A program made the translations under genes and the position numbers. From the NCBI RefSeq assembly GCF_964355755.1, contig NC_092670.1:24973795-25037794 (forward strand): 64,000 bases of DNA, given 5' to 3'. The notes beneath the pieces were generated by a model. That model was not told where the DNA came from. It saw only the letters and a list, made by a program, of their open reading frames with translations, and made no database searches. The DNA is from Antedon mediterranea (taxonomy: Eukaryota; Echinodermata; Crinoidea; Comatulida; Antedonidae). Below are positions 21,701 through 32,876 of the stretch, piece by piece (position 1 is the first letter of the stretch; each line of letters starts with the position of its first letter).

Positions 21701-24700
21701 TTTGAATCTGGACAAATCCAAGGTATCAGATACAGATTTTATTGTTTCTTACGAAATTAATTATACCCTTTTCTTTCTTAAAGACCCCTTCCCTACATTT
21801 TCTAGATCTAATTTAAGATCACAAACTATAAAAAATACTATATTGTCCTATTGCGATAACTTTTTTCTTCTTTAAATGGTTAAAAATGTGAAAAACAAGT
21901 CGATTCCAATAATTATAGTGGCCCGCTATAAATCCCAAAATGCATTGCGCTAGGATTGATATTTTTGTTTTTCTTCTGTGATTCACCCACTTTTCGATCG
22001 ATCGTGAGGCCAAAACAAATGAAAGACTTCTAACTTTTCAGCGAAAATACCAGGTTTTCCCCAATTTGTATCAACGGAGTCCGGCAAAAATAAAAAGATA
22101 ATTAATGCAGCAACTATACAGCGTCAGGCTAGGTATATAGCTAGTGTACGATGTTCGTATGTTACCGATGTTTACCAGCTAGGCCTACAAATCTAAGCCT
22201 AGCTAGGCCAGGCCTAAAGGCCGTCCACGAGAGGTCATTCGCCGCGAGCTACTTGGGTAGTGCATTGTTTCTCACTTTTTATCATAATTTACCATAAAAC
22301 GTACATTTAAGACAAGGAATGACCTGGTTTAATGTTTTTAAAGTAATATATATGTAGTATTTTAATAACAAAACAAAAATTAATCAAGAACATTACATTC
22401 TAATTTAGTACATTAAATTTAATATATATATAAAATAAATATATTATGAAGGTTGAAGTGTTGCCCGAAAGCTCCGCTAATTTTTCTGGCTTTGGCATTT
22501 ACTTTATCATTTGATTTAGCTTTTTTGCTTATTTTATCTCCATTGAGATCCAGCCACCGATACCCACAGCATTGTCATTATTTTCAGTAATTTGCCTTTG
22601 GATTTATATACAATAAATATGATATATTGATCAAAGAATGTTCTACCTACTCTTCAAAACCAGTATAAAATTACACATAAAATATGCACTTTTTTATTTA
22701 GTTATTCATTTAATTTGTTTATTTATTTTTATATAATGCAAGCTTTGCTATTTTCGTCTCCCTTGGAATTTGTTTGTTTTACCTAAAAAATTTCTTTTTA
22801 TGACTGTATAAGGTAAATAAATAAATTTCAAATTTAATTTTTAGACAAATAAAGAGCAAGGCCAAAAAATATCAGCTGCGACTCGTAAAGCAATGGAACG
22901 AAGACAGCAAATAAGGTAAACACAATACTAACTATCTTAGGAAACGTAGTAAGATATATTTAGAAATAAACCATTGAAGAAATTTAATAGTTTTGAAAAC
23001 TATTCTATGTATACACCATATTTTGTGCCAAATTCAGAGTTAGGTCGTGCGCATATGATAGCAATTTTTAAAAAAGCGTTCGTACACAATTTATAGTAGA
23101 TATAAAAGGCCACCTTGTATATATTAAAGGGTGGTTGGTCTGCACCCATGGACAAACAAATTCCCTATGAATTGACTTATTTTTCTTTTGTAGAACTGCA
23201 GAAATGAAAGTATTTGGTCGTCCACAAACAGCGCCACCTGCAGACTATAAACACATGCAAACAAGTGGGAAAAAAGGAAAGAGCAGTTTACCTAACCATA
23301 AAGAAAATGTAGAGGATAAGTAAGTATTATAATATTAATAAGGAAGAAAGCCACTCCGAGAGTGCATACCTCCGTCTACTGTAAAATTCTCCTACATAAG
23401 ATTTCTCCGCTAAAAAAAAAATATATATATATATATATTTTATTTTTTATGACTCACTTCTATTAAGCACTATGAGACAACTGTGTCACTTATGTTTATA
23501 TTTCACCTGAAGAGTGCGGCCAGATACAGGCTGGTCGTACGAAACAAATTTGTAGTGATTAAAACAATGAAGTAACCAAGTTTTCTGCTGTTATTTTATT
23601 TATTTATGCTCTACCTTGGTATTGAGCACTCTATCCTAACGGTCTGATAATTTCAACCTGAATATATATATATATATATAAATCGTGGTGAATTTAACGC
23701 AGACCATGAAAGCGAAAGTGCTCGATACAAAATGTAGAGCCAAATATAAATAAATGAAAGACGCTAGTAAATTACCAACTGAACATTTTATTGCACTACA
23801 GGCTGTTTCATGAGTATGAACTCAATCTTCAGGTGCTTGGCTCTGAATGATAGTCACAAGTGAATACAAAAAGCTATAATGAAGTCTTAAGGCAAACTGT
23901 TTATGTGAACAATAGTATGCTAATTAGCAAGTACAACACATCTCTATTTCCTGGACAGTCTATTGTTAACCAAATTCTTATTATCTAAATTACTGATACT
24001 TTAGTAGAAACTTTCTCCTATGTCTACATGCACTGACTAATTCGTTCCTATGGTTATATATATATAAACAAATCAGGCAAAGAACATTAATTCTAAACCG
24101 CCCGGTGAGATACTGAAATTTAATTAATTAATTAATTTGAAACGATAAAGATGAGGAAATCTGTGAGAATGAGAAAAAGTCGCCCCAACTGAGACTCGAA
24201 CTCGGACAGCCTGCTATATATATTTGTGTGTGTCTTAATGCTGTTTGTGATTAAGGCTAATTTCACTACAAGCATGTGTATGCGAGTTTGGTGTAATGGT
24301 TATGTAACAAGCCTTTCAATTAACAATAGCTTAAATTGACTAACAATAGAACAGCAACGCGAAAATCAAATGAGTGAATTTGAAAAGAAATAGGTTTTTT
24401 AAACTACTGGCATCAAAAAACGTGCAATTACAAATCACAAATTATAACTCTTGCCTCTTGTACAAAATGAAGTTTTTTGGACAAGTAGTTCTCGAGAAAA
24501 TGCAATTTCAGTTTACTTGTTACTTTAAGACTGCTCGCCGGCTTTTGAAAAATTCTGTCCTATCTTTTATCACTAGCAGGTCTGAAAAGTATACTCAAAA
24601 AGGGTCCAAAATTTGGACCATGGTCCCAAATGGTCCCAAAATTTAATGGAATGGTCCTTGACCACATATGTATATTGATTTTGGTAAAGATCTTGTAATT

Positions 24701-26050
24701 ACTTTTTGAGTAATCCTGCTAACAAACAAACAAATGAAAGCACTCAGAAACTGAGTGAAGTACTTGGCAAAATATATCCACGGACTCGGAGCATGTTGAA
24801 AGATACATTTTTTTGTTAAATTGTTAAAATCCTGCTGGGGTTAATAATTTGTTTAAATAATTTTTGGATACAACCAACTCCGGCATTGCAACAATGACCT
24901 TTCTAAAATCAAGATTGACCAGAATAATGATCGAGGAGTGTCTTGAAGCTGTGCCGATTTGCGGCGCCTCTGCCTTAACCCATGTAGTAAGCTTAACCGC
25001 TTGACCAGTCGACTAATGTTTTGGTCTATATCAAAGAATATGTCCATGTTAAAAGAAGACAGAATGCGTGCTATGTAATATATCGTACGGAAGATAAGCT
25101 TTTGTGACAAACAATATATCAATTTACCTGAAAAGCAATAGGCATGTTCTGTAAGTATATACCTATGTACAGAATGAAATAAGGAAGGACACACACTGGT
25201 ACTAACAAAACTAATTATCAACTAACAATAGTTTAATTTGAATAACAATAGAACAGCAAAGCCAAAAACAAACTTGAATTTGAAAAGAAATAGGTTTTTT
25301 AAAACTACTCGTATGAAAAAGCCGGTACATTGAATCAACTTTTGTTTTAAAATTACAAATAACAAATTATACCCTTGCCCCTTGTCCAAAAATGAGGTTT
25401 TTTGGACAAGTATTTCTCGAGAAAATGTAATTTCAGTTTACGTGTTACATTAAAACTGCTCACCGGCTTTTGAAAATTGTCTCCTATCTTCTAACACTAG
25501 CCGGTCTGAAAATAATATCATTTTTGTTATTTGTGAAGTTATTAATAAACCAATTTTGTTGATTTTCAATAGGCATGGTCTGAAAGTATATACCTATCTA
25601 CACCCAAAAATTCAGAACTTAAAAAACTGTAGGCGCTATCGTGCTAACAAACAAACTAACAAACATACATACAAACATACATACAAACAAAGTAAATTCT
25701 ATACTTGGCAAAATTCTTTTTTGCCAAGTAACAAACAAACACACGCTACCGATTACATATACCTCCTTGGCGGAGGTAAATAATGGGACAAATCACTAAG
25801 TTGTGGGGTTTGTGATAAGTGTAGCAAAATATGCTGTGCAGAAATATATCAAAAGAATTTAAACTATTTTTTATTTAATTAATTAAATTTCAGAAAGTTA
25901 AGAAGCCTGAACAAGTCGGTAAAAGTGAAATCTGGTGTCGTCTCTAAGACAAGGTCTCCATCAAGGAATGTTAGAAAGACCGCACACCCATTCTCAAGAC
26001 CAATGTCTGCAGCATCAAGGAGGTCAACACAGACATCGTTGAAATCATAG
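18736..26050 (+). CDS. CCP110: centriolar coiled-coil protein of 110 kDa (CP110), complete, 9 coding exons
   Basis: CP110 caps the distal ends of centrioles with CEP97 and restrains ciliogenesis and centriole elongation. Exons: 18736-18867, 19012-19140, 19237-20847, 20979-21086, 21256-21357, 21615-21722, 22845-22915, 23194-23319, 25894-26050. Phases agree throughout and give 847 residues plus TAG, somewhat shorter than vertebrate CP110. The basic helical N-terminal segment (KKRKEMVAYRNLAVQKQEAI) and a Ser/Thr-rich middle are followed by a Gln-rich coiled coil at about 490-555. The diagnostic C-terminal block follows: KVSAVTKGYLTRKLMKTDK (calmodulin/IQ-like), TPVKRG, then LRAAQFELHDIFFNVS and the SAATRKAMERR segment. 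Exon 3 (1611 bp) holds most of the protein. Start MEEIQRL is the first ATG of the exon. A likely poly(A) signal AATAAA lies at 26403. Confidence 0.95.
21723..22844. repeat. CCP110 intron 6 with AGGCCTA block and dispersed repeat D1
   Basis: At about 22120-22230 there is a TAGGCCTA/AGCTAGGCC-rich, CpG-bearing stretch. At about 22539-22600 lies GAGATCCAGCCACCGATACC, followed by CCACAGCATTGTCATT and CAGTAATTTGCCTTTGGATT. The same sequence recurs at about 49897-49955 and 51498-51570 in TSC2 introns. D1 has no ORF and no visible borders; it is probably a SINE or LINE tail. Confidence 0.65.
24172..24215 (-). repeat. tRNA-like B-box relic
   Basis: On the minus strand, GAGTTCGAGTCTC inside a short region that lacks foldable tRNA arms. 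Likely a decayed tRNA-derived SINE head. Confidence 0.35.
24318..24575. repeat. direct repeat R1, first copy (CCP110 intron 8)
   Basis: Begins AACAATAGCTTAAATTGACT, then contains GAAAAGAAATAGGTTTTTTA, TTTTTTGGACAAGTA and TTCTCGAGAAAATG. It is about 80% like 25218-25515, in the same orientation about 900 bp away. Surrounding sequence has short runs of AACAAACAAA in both. Probably two fragments of one transposon family. No coding potential. Confidence 0.7.
25218..25515. repeat. direct repeat R1, second copy (CCP110 intron 8)
   Basis: Second copy of the 24318-24575 sequence, with a short extra segment (about 25318-25345) absent from the first. It is followed by ACATACATACAAAC microsatellite and a TACCTCCTTGGCGGAGGTA hairpin (25758-25776). 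Confidence 0.7.
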
Positions 26051-26402
26051 AATCAAAATAGTTACAGGAGTTGTATTGTTTATTATTATCTTTAGTCATA
26101 ATCAAAACAAACATACATTGTTTAAATCATAGAATTGAAATGTCTCCATTTCTGTATTTATTATTGGCGTCATAAAGAAAAACAAACACAATCACATCAA
26201 TGCTTTATGTATTTATTATTTTCAACAAAAACAAAACTGTACAATAGTAACTATCTCCATCATGATTGAGTTATATATGTGTTGTCACGGCAAAGGCACT
26301 AAAACTGTTAAACAAAATGTTCTGTTGACATCATTTTTCAATACTGAATGACTGAATGTGTACAATAATTTAAATGTAATACTTTATTTAAATCAAAATG
26401 CC

Positions 26403-26408
26403 AATAAA
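26403..26408 (+). terminator. candidate poly(A) signal for CCP110
   Basis: AATAAA 353 bp after the CCP110 stop, in AT-rich sequence. The convergent P450 gene ends 230 bp further on. Confidence 0.45.
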
Positions 26409-26592
26409 ATTATGAATGTAATTAATTTAGGCATTCAAATTAGTAATTATTAAACAAGTCATATCAAACTTATTAAAAATATTTTTCAGTTTAATAAAAC
26501 ATACAATTTCTTTTGTTTTGGACAAAGTCCGACTTTATGTGTATATTTGTGATTTGCTGTTCGTAGAGAAATTGTAATACATTAGTAATCAA

Positions 26593-26598
26593 TTTATT
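26593..26598 (-). terminator. candidate poly(A) signal for the minus-strand P450 gene
   Basis: AATAAA on the minus strand, about 40 bp after the stop of the gene at 26636-28183. That is unusually close, so a more distal signal may be used instead. Confidence 0.35.
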
Positions 26599-26635
26599 TT
26601 AGTATTTTATCCTTAACTATGAATTATTATTATTG

Positions 26636-28183
26636 TTATTCTCTTTTCTCAAATCCCAATTGGAAACCAGAGAGGGGCATTATCCTTCCAAGTTCCTTGG
26701 AGGTCAGAGGAATAGGTGTTGTAGACACAGGCACAGGTCGGTAATTTCTCAAAACATGCACTAAAGAGAATTTCACCGTCATTAGTACATATCTCATACC
26801 CACACAGTTCCGAGGCCCGTGACCAAATGGGATCCACGCCATCGGATGCCGCTTCTCCTTGTTTTCTTTGGTGAATCTATCTGGGTCAAATTTCTCTGGA
26901 TCCGGCCATATTTTTGGATCGTGATGTATTGCCCAGATTGGTATAGTAACATTGGTTCCCTTCTCAATAGTTAATCCATCATAAGTCCATGTCTCGTTAC
27001 AAACTCTGTCTGTAAACACAGCTGGTGGATACATCCGTAAGGTTTCTTGTATGACTTGGTCAAGATAACATAGTTTAAATACAGTGTCATATGTTAGGTC
27101 ACCTTCTTTCTCAATATTCTTTTCGATTTCGTCATATAATTTCTTTTCTACATCGGTATTAATCGCTAAAGCATATGAGACAAGTGCCAGGAGTGTACTC
27201 GTGGCGTCATATCCGGCTAAGATGAAAGTTACAGCTTGCGCCATTAGTTCATCAGTTGTAAGACCTCGCTTGGTCGACTTGTCTGGTTCTGCATCATCAA
27301 ATTGAGTTATAAGACCATCGTCTTCTTCTTCTACGTCCATTTTATGAGAGTCAACCATTAAGCTGATAAAATCTTTGCGATCAACTGAAGGATTGTCCTT
27401 AATATTTTGGATAATCTGTTCAGTTACATCTACAAAGAACTTGACGGGTTCCATTGGCAGAATGTTAAACCCAATAGCTTCAAAGAATTTCGCTGATTTT
27501 GGGAACATCATAATAATGGCGAAAAGCCACACTCGTCCTCCATTAAGGAATGTATTCATATGTTTTATAAATGGACTATTTGGATCGTTCTGCGAATCTA
27601 ACTTGAGTCCAAAATGTGTAATAGCTACTATGTCCATCATCGTACATCCGTACAATTCTCTTACATTAGTCTCACTCTTTGAAGATGCTATTGCTTCAAT
27701 CCTGTCAGACAATACCCGACATGCAGTATTTATTAGCGGTACCATACGTTTCATCATCCCAGAACTAAAGGCAGGCGTAACCGTGCTCCGAATACGCTTC
27801 CATTCTTTCCCAGTTACAGTAGTTAAACCTTTATCCAATGGCTTCATGTTGACATCTTCAAACACCCGGTGATCATGGAAGGATGAGAAATCCTTGATTA
27901 GAATCTGTCGTAATTTGTCAAGATCACCAACTATTAGCTGCGGCTTTCTCCCTTCATACATTCCCACGATTGGACCATACTCTGACATATATCTACCTTG
28001 TCCTTGATGCATTCCATACTTGACAAACGTATCATAACCATTACCTATAAAAGGTAGAGGTTTAGGTCCAGGTATACCTCGAGTCTTCCAATAAGAGTAG
28101 TTCCACACGCCGTAAATGTACAGCAAGACCACGACTAACAGAACAAGTATCAAAGTGGTTACATTAAGTCCAAGAAAGAACAT
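26636..28183 (-). CDS. cytochrome P450, clan 3 (CYP3A-like), intronless copy 1
   Basis: A 515-residue microsomal monooxygenase. There is an N-terminal membrane anchor at about 7-26, then a proline hinge GIPGPKPLPFIGN (36-48). The C-helix has WKRIR (W128...R132), the I-helix AGYDATS (323-329), the K-helix ETLR (E380, R383), and the haem loop FGHGPRNCVG with C460 as thiolate ligand. GPRNCVGMR and FILAGY favour the CYP3 clan. The I-helix position that is normally the proton-relay threonine (AGxET) is Ala327, followed by Thr328. The ATG at 28183 sits in AAAATGTTC, and the whole reading frame is one exon. Its twin lies head-to-head at 30272. Substrate cannot be inferred. Confidence 0.95.
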   Translation of the reverse strand: MFFLGLNVTTLILVLLVVVLLYIYGVWNYSYWKTRGIPGPKPLPFIGNGYDTFVKYGMHQGQGRYMSEYGPIVGMYEGRKPQLIVGDLDKLRQILIKDFSSFHDHRVFEDVNMKPLDKGLTTVTGKEWKRIRSTVTPAFSSGMMKRMVPLINTACRVLSDRIEAIASSKSETNVRELYGCTMMDIVAITHFGLKLDSQNDPNSPFIKHMNTFLNGGRVWLFAIIMMFPKSAKFFEAIGFNILPMEPVKFFVDVTEQIIQNIKDNPSVDRKDFISLMVDSHKMDVEEEDDGLITQFDDAEPDKSTKRGLTTDELMAQAVTFILAGYDATSTLLALVSYALAINTDVEKKLYDEIEKNIEKEGDLTYDTVFKLCYLDQVIQETLRMYPPAVFTDRVCNETWTYDGLTIEKGTNVTIPIWAIHHDPKIWPDPEKFDPDRFTKENKEKRHPMAWIPFGHGPRNCVGMRYVLMTVKFSLVHVLRNYRPVPVSTTPIPLTSKELGRIMPLSGFQLGFEKRE

Positions 28184-28392
28184 TTTGGTCTTTAATATGT
28201 TACTGATTTAAGCTATAGTAATAGCATTTAGAGACGCGTTTATGTTGTGCTAAATTATACCCAATAATATAAATGCATTTAGGCTAACCTGCAGCAAATT
28301 ATATAGGCATTAGTGTTATCTCGATGACTAGTAACTCGTTGTGTCATTGTAATTGTTTACACAAACGGAACTAATCGTCGTTTCAGTGATGC

Positions 28393-28402
28393 CCATATAA
28401 GG
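28393..28402 (+). promoter_or_regulatory. CArG-like box 1 (CCATATAAGG)
   Basis: A perfect match to the SRF/MADS consensus CC(A/T)6GG, in context TGATGCCCATATAAGG. It lies 210 bp upstream of the minus-strand P450 start. Confidence 0.45.
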
Positions 28403-28964
28403 AAGCAGCATTAATAATCTAAATGTAAATAGAGGACCCTAGATTACATGATATAATTTCAAAAACAATTTTTGTAAAAATCACAGCTATAGATAACATT
28501 GCTACGGAAACCACAACAATGCTATGTCGCAATATGTACGTTGTATTGTCCTGTAACTTGTACCTTGTTCCGTTTGAAAATTGAAAGATTGACTCATTAA
28601 TTATAATTGTTGTAGTATAGCTATGAAAAGTGTAATCATGCTATTAATTTTATAGGCCTTAAATATGAATTGTAGGCCTATTCCTGACCATATTGTAATA
28701 TCTATAAGTTCAACTAAACCTAATTTGACCCAAATATTCAAAGATTGAACAAGGATTTTATAACCTCATTAATTCAACGCCAATTGTGTAAGTGCCATCC
28801 GACATCAGAGATGGCTGAAGGGCTATCGATGTAGATCTATGCCTGTTTAGCCATTAATATAACTTACACAAACCAGATTGAATGGACTTTGGGTATTGAA
28901 TGATTTATTTTTAGTTAATATTACAATTGTTCGATATCACGAACGCCGTTTCAACCAATGGTGA

Positions 28965-28974
28965 CCATATAAGG
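28965..28974 (+). promoter_or_regulatory. CArG-like box 2 (CCATATAAGG)
   Basis: Same ten bases, in context GGTGACCATATAAGG. Sequence around it (GCCGTTTCA) resembles that before box 1 (GTCGTTTCA), so the boxes lie in a diverged repeat. Confidence 0.45.
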
Positions 28975-29124
28975 GAGGTCTACTCTGACACGTGGTGCCC
29001 GTGCATAATAATTATTATTACAACACATGATTTATTAATAGAAATTACCGAACAGTATCACTATTGTGGATGCGTAATTTAGAGGACTAATTCTAGTCTG
29101 GTTTAATGTATACGTTACTGATGC

Positions 29125-29134
29125 CCATATAAGG
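29125..29134 (+). promoter_or_regulatory. CArG-like box 3 (CCATATAAGG)
   Basis: Third identical box, in TGATGCCCATATAAGG, sharing 16 bp with box 1. Confidence 0.45.
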
Positions 29135-29147
29135 ATAGATCAACAGA

Positions 29148-29330
29148 TTGGAGTGGAGTTGTGGCTTGGTGGTTGTGATGCTTGGCTACCACTCCACGGG
29201 TCCTGGGTTCAAGTCCCATCACATGTCAGGATTTTTTCTAAGGGCAAAATTACAACTCCACTCCCAAAGACTTGTAATAAGACTTTATTTATGTAGATCA
29301 TCTTGTGTATATGTTTGTCTTGTGAACCCT
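29148..29330 (+). mobile_element. tRNA-derived SINE-like element
   Basis: An A-box-like TGGCTTGGTGG and a perfect-looking B box GGGTTCAAGTCCC (29206-29218) are about 45 bp apart. A non-tRNA body follows. The acceptor and T-stem 3' strands do not pair as a functional tRNA, so it is a SINE head, not a tRNA gene. The tail is not clearly bounded. Confidence 0.6.
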
Positions 29331-30271
29331 AATGATCAGCAATTGCTGGATGGATCACCCTCATTAAATATGGTCAAAAAACATGTGACTTACCCCGGTT
29401 CGTGGATATGAACAAATATATATATATATACTTTGTGATTATCCTAAACTATGATAAGCAAACAGCTAGCTTTTACAGAGTGCAATGTTATTCAGACATG
29501 GTGTTATTGTCTGATAGCCTATATAACATTTCATAGATGAAGCAATCGAATTTGCTTTTACATGTATGAGTTCTGAGTTAAATATATTTTTAGATGCAAT
29601 ATTTGATGGAGAGTGAACATTTTTGGATGGTTTTATAAATGTACGTACTTAAACGCCGACTCGAGCATTGACATTTTCGTATTTGAAACCCATGTCAGTA
29701 ACTCATGTAGCCATACACATAGAATTTGTTTCTAATTTAATGTTTGTATCATACATTGCTGTACTGTATTAAATAAATTGAAAGAGGAGGGTGGGGTTGG
29801 GAGGGGCTGGGGTGTATTAACAGACTTGTTTAATTGTTTATCTTCCCTATCGCCATTGCATTACTTGTGAACAATATATATTTTTTTGTAAAAGGTACTT
29901 TTTCGTAATGATATATCTATACTAGAATAATAATTAAACTTTTAAATGCTCAAACTTCGTGTACGGTATGTAAAAGCTATTTGTTTAACATTGTTTGTGT
30001 ATTGGTCTATTGTTATTAATATAATGTTGACCCTTGATAGCATCATGACATAGCACTGAATCTATAGGTTAAGTTTAAACTTTGATTATGGGCATCACTT
30101 GAAAAGACGGTTGGTGCCGTTTGTAAACATAATTATAATGCCTTTGTGTAATACAATACATGTAGTTATTGATTTTCGCAGTGTCGACCTGCTAAAGATT
30201 GGACAATTTTTACAGGCGTACTAGCTAATCCACTTAGTTAGGCCTATACTCGTAAAATATTAAAAACCAAC

Positions 30272-31816
30272 ATGTTCTTTCTTGGACTTAATGTAACCAC
30301 TTTCATACTTGTTGTGTTAGTCGTGGTCTTACTGTACATTTACGGCGTGTGGAACTACTCTTATTGGAAGACTCGAGGTATACCTGGACCTAAACCTCTA
30401 CCTTTTATAGGTAACGGCTATGATATGTTTTTTAAGTATGGGAAGGATCAAGGACAGAGTAGATATATGTCAGAGTATGGTCCAATCGTGGGTACATATG
30501 AAGGGAGAAAGCCGCAGCTAATAGTTGGTGATCTTGACAAATTACGACAGATTCTAATCAAGGATTTCTCATCATTCCATGATCACCGGGTGTTTGAAGA
30601 TATCAACATGAAGCCATTGGATAAAGGTATACTTGCTGTGACTGGGAAAGAATGGAAGCGTATTCGGAGCACGGTTACGCCTGCCTTTAGTTCTGGGATG
30701 ATGAAACGTATGGTACCGCTTATAAATACTGCATGTCAAGTATTGTCTGACAGGATTGAAGCAATAGCATCTTCAAAGAGTGAGACTAATGTAAGAGAAT
30801 TGTACGGATGTACGATGATGGACATAGTAGCTATTACACATTTTGGACTCAAGTTAGATTCGCAGAACGATCAAAATAGTCCATTTATAAAACATATGAA
30901 TACATTAATTAACGGAGGACGAATGTGGCTTTTCGCCCTGGGCATGATGTTCCCTAAATCAGTAAAGATATTTGAGGCTATTGGGATTGATGTTATGCCA
31001 ATGGAACCTAGGAAGTTCTTTGTAGATGTAACTGAAAAGATCGTCAAAAGTATTAACGACAATCCTTCTGTTGATCGCAAAGATTTTATCAGCTTAATGG
31101 TTGACTCTCATAAAATGGACGTAGAAGAAGAAGACGATGGTCTTATAACTCAATTTGATGATGAACCAGATAAGTCGACCAAGCGAGGTCTTACAACTGA
31201 TGAACTAATGGCGCAAGCTGTAACTTTCATCTTAGCCGGATATGACGCCACGAGCACACTCCTGGCACTTGTCTCATATGCTTTAGCGATTAATACCGAT
31301 GTAGAAAAGAAATTATATGACGAAATCGAAAAGAATATTGAGAAAGAAGGTGACCTAACATATGACACTGTATTTAAACTATGTTATCTTGACCAAGTCA
31401 TACAAGAAACCTTACGGATGTATCCACCAGCTGTGTTTACAGACAGAGTTTGTAACGAGACATGGACTTATGATGGATTAACTATTGAGAAGGGAACCAA
31501 TGTTACTATACCAATCTGGGCAATACATCACGATCTAAAAATATGGCCGGATCCAGAGAAATTTGACCCAGATAGATTCACCAAAGAAAACAAGGAGAAG
31601 CGGCATCCGATGGCGTGGATCCCATTTGGTCACGGGCCTCGGAACTGTGTGGGTATGAGATATGCACTAATGACGGTGAAATTCGCATTAGTGTATGTTT
31701 TGAGAAATTATCGACCTGTGCCTGTGTCTACAACACCTATTCCTCTGACCTGCAATGAGTTTGGAAGGATAATGCCAGCATCTGGTTGCCAATTGGGATT
31801 TGAGAAAAGAGAATGA
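30272..31816 (+). CDS. cytochrome P450, clan 3 (CYP3A-like), intronless copy 2
   Basis: 514 residues, more than 90% identical by eye to the copy at 26636-28183. It differs mainly in the anchor, residues 50-62 and about 205-260 (substrate-recognition-site 2/3 territory), by one residue lost in the acidic stretch (QFDDEPDKS versus QFDDAEPDKS), and near the C-terminus. It keeps WKRIR, AGYDATS, ETLR and FGHGPRNCVG (haem Cys459). Like its twin it has Ala in place of the usual I-helix threonine. It is single-exon with no frame damage, so it is presumably functional. The ATG is at 30272 in CCAACATGTTC. Confidence 0.95.
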   Translation: MFFLGLNVTTFILVVLVVVLLYIYGVWNYSYWKTRGIPGPKPLPFIGNGYDMFFKYGKDQGQSRYMSEYGPIVGTYEGRKPQLIVGDLDKLRQILIKDFSSFHDHRVFEDINMKPLDKGILAVTGKEWKRIRSTVTPAFSSGMMKRMVPLINTACQVLSDRIEAIASSKSETNVRELYGCTMMDIVAITHFGLKLDSQNDQNSPFIKHMNTLINGGRMWLFALGMMFPKSVKIFEAIGIDVMPMEPRKFFVDVTEKIVKSINDNPSVDRKDFISLMVDSHKMDVEEEDDGLITQFDDEPDKSTKRGLTTDELMAQAVTFILAGYDATSTLLALVSYALAINTDVEKKLYDEIEKNIEKEGDLTYDTVFKLCYLDQVIQETLRMYPPAVFTDRVCNETWTYDGLTIEKGTNVTIPIWAIHHDLKIWPDPEKFDPDRFTKENKEKRHPMAWIPFGHGPRNCVGMRYALMTVKFALVYVLRNYRPVPVSTTPIPLTCNEFGRIMPASGCQLGFEKRE

Positions 31817-32064
31817 AATTAACAGTGAAGGATCCTAATAATATTAAATAGGCTTTTACTTTTGGACAGTAAATTACAGACTAATTCGATTCCTATATTG
31901 AAACTTTTGTCCCCACAAAAACAAATTAATTTAAATTAGTAAGTTGTATGATTCGTTTGTATAATTATACTGAAATATATAATTGCATTGCATTTTGATT
32001 ATTGTGTTGTGTAGGTATTTCTATAGTTCAGTGTTAACACTTAGTATGATTCTGTCTTTTCATC

Positions 32065-32070
32065 AATAAA
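32065..32070 (+). terminator. candidate poly(A) signal of P450 copy 2
   Basis: AATAAA in CATCAATAAAATAT, 249 bp after the stop codon. Confidence 0.5.
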
Positions 32071-32876
32071 ATATATCATTGAAAAATATTGTATTAACTG
32101 TTTTCCGTAGCCATTTTGATTCTATTTAGATTTCATACGATGTAGGACTATGTCCGGTTGATGCTGAGACATTGGTCTTGAGAAAGGACGTTTTCTTAGC
32201 ACAAATCACAAGCCTAATAATGGCGGCTCTGGTTAAACTGTGTTTGTGCTTATATTGCAAAACTCCTCCCCACAGAATACGGTATATTAGAATATTAAAA
32301 AACTTAGAATATTACCAAAATTGGTAACTGTGCTTTCGACGTGTTTAATGGCCTTACAAGATCGTTTCAATTGATGCCCATAGAATATTCTGAAATTAAT
32401 TTTTTTTGCGGGTTTAGGGCGGAATCACCTTTTTTGAACAATAAAGAAATACTAAATTTGGAAAACTAATTTTACTCCATGTCAATCAACGTTGAATTGA
32501 AAGGTTTTTAATTTGAATTGGCGATACCAACAGCAAGGGTGCGAAGGGTAGGGAAGAGGTCACACTATTAATTATATATAATATAAATCAATGTGTTGCG
32601 TAGCACTGTGTAAATTATATATAAATCATACTGTAAATTATAGAAAAACAGTGCTCATATCGGAACATGATCTCATAATCGCGTCGAGCATAGCTCATTG
32701 GTGAAAGTTCCGTATTTTTTAGTTGTATGAAAAAATGTCTCTGGCGGGATTCGAACCGTTTTAAAAACCGTTGCTTATTAAAGTTGGAATTTATTCTGAC
32801 TTGTTAGGCCTCCACTGATTGTGAGGGCGTTTGTTGTATGAGAGAATGTATCTGGTGGGTGATACTACCATATATG
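32071..32876. other. intergenic DNA, mostly featureless
   Basis: A minus-strand B-box-like GGTTCGAATCCCGCCAG lies at about 32738-32754 without a foldable tRNA. Otherwise AT-rich, with no ORF or terminal repeats supported. Confidence 0.45.

Larger units (their letters stand above)
28184..30271. promoter_or_regulatory. shared upstream region of the divergent P450 pair
   Basis: 2.1 kb between the two start codons, with no gene. It contains three identical CCATATAAGG boxes, a tRNA-like SINE and a TATATA run near 29415. The last ~20 bp before each ATG are similar (ATATTAAAGACCAAA versus ATATTAAAAACCAAC), so the duplication includes the 5' leaders. Confidence 0.6.

Noticed and set aside
21723..22844. 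Extra exon or alternative promoter in CCP110 intron 6
   Set aside because: A CpG-bearing AGGCCTA block is present, but there is no conserved coding segment and exons 6 and 7 join in phase without it.
26801..27872. ORFs antisense to the P450 genes (also 30871-31368)
   Set aside because: Shadow frames of the intact P450 coding sequence.
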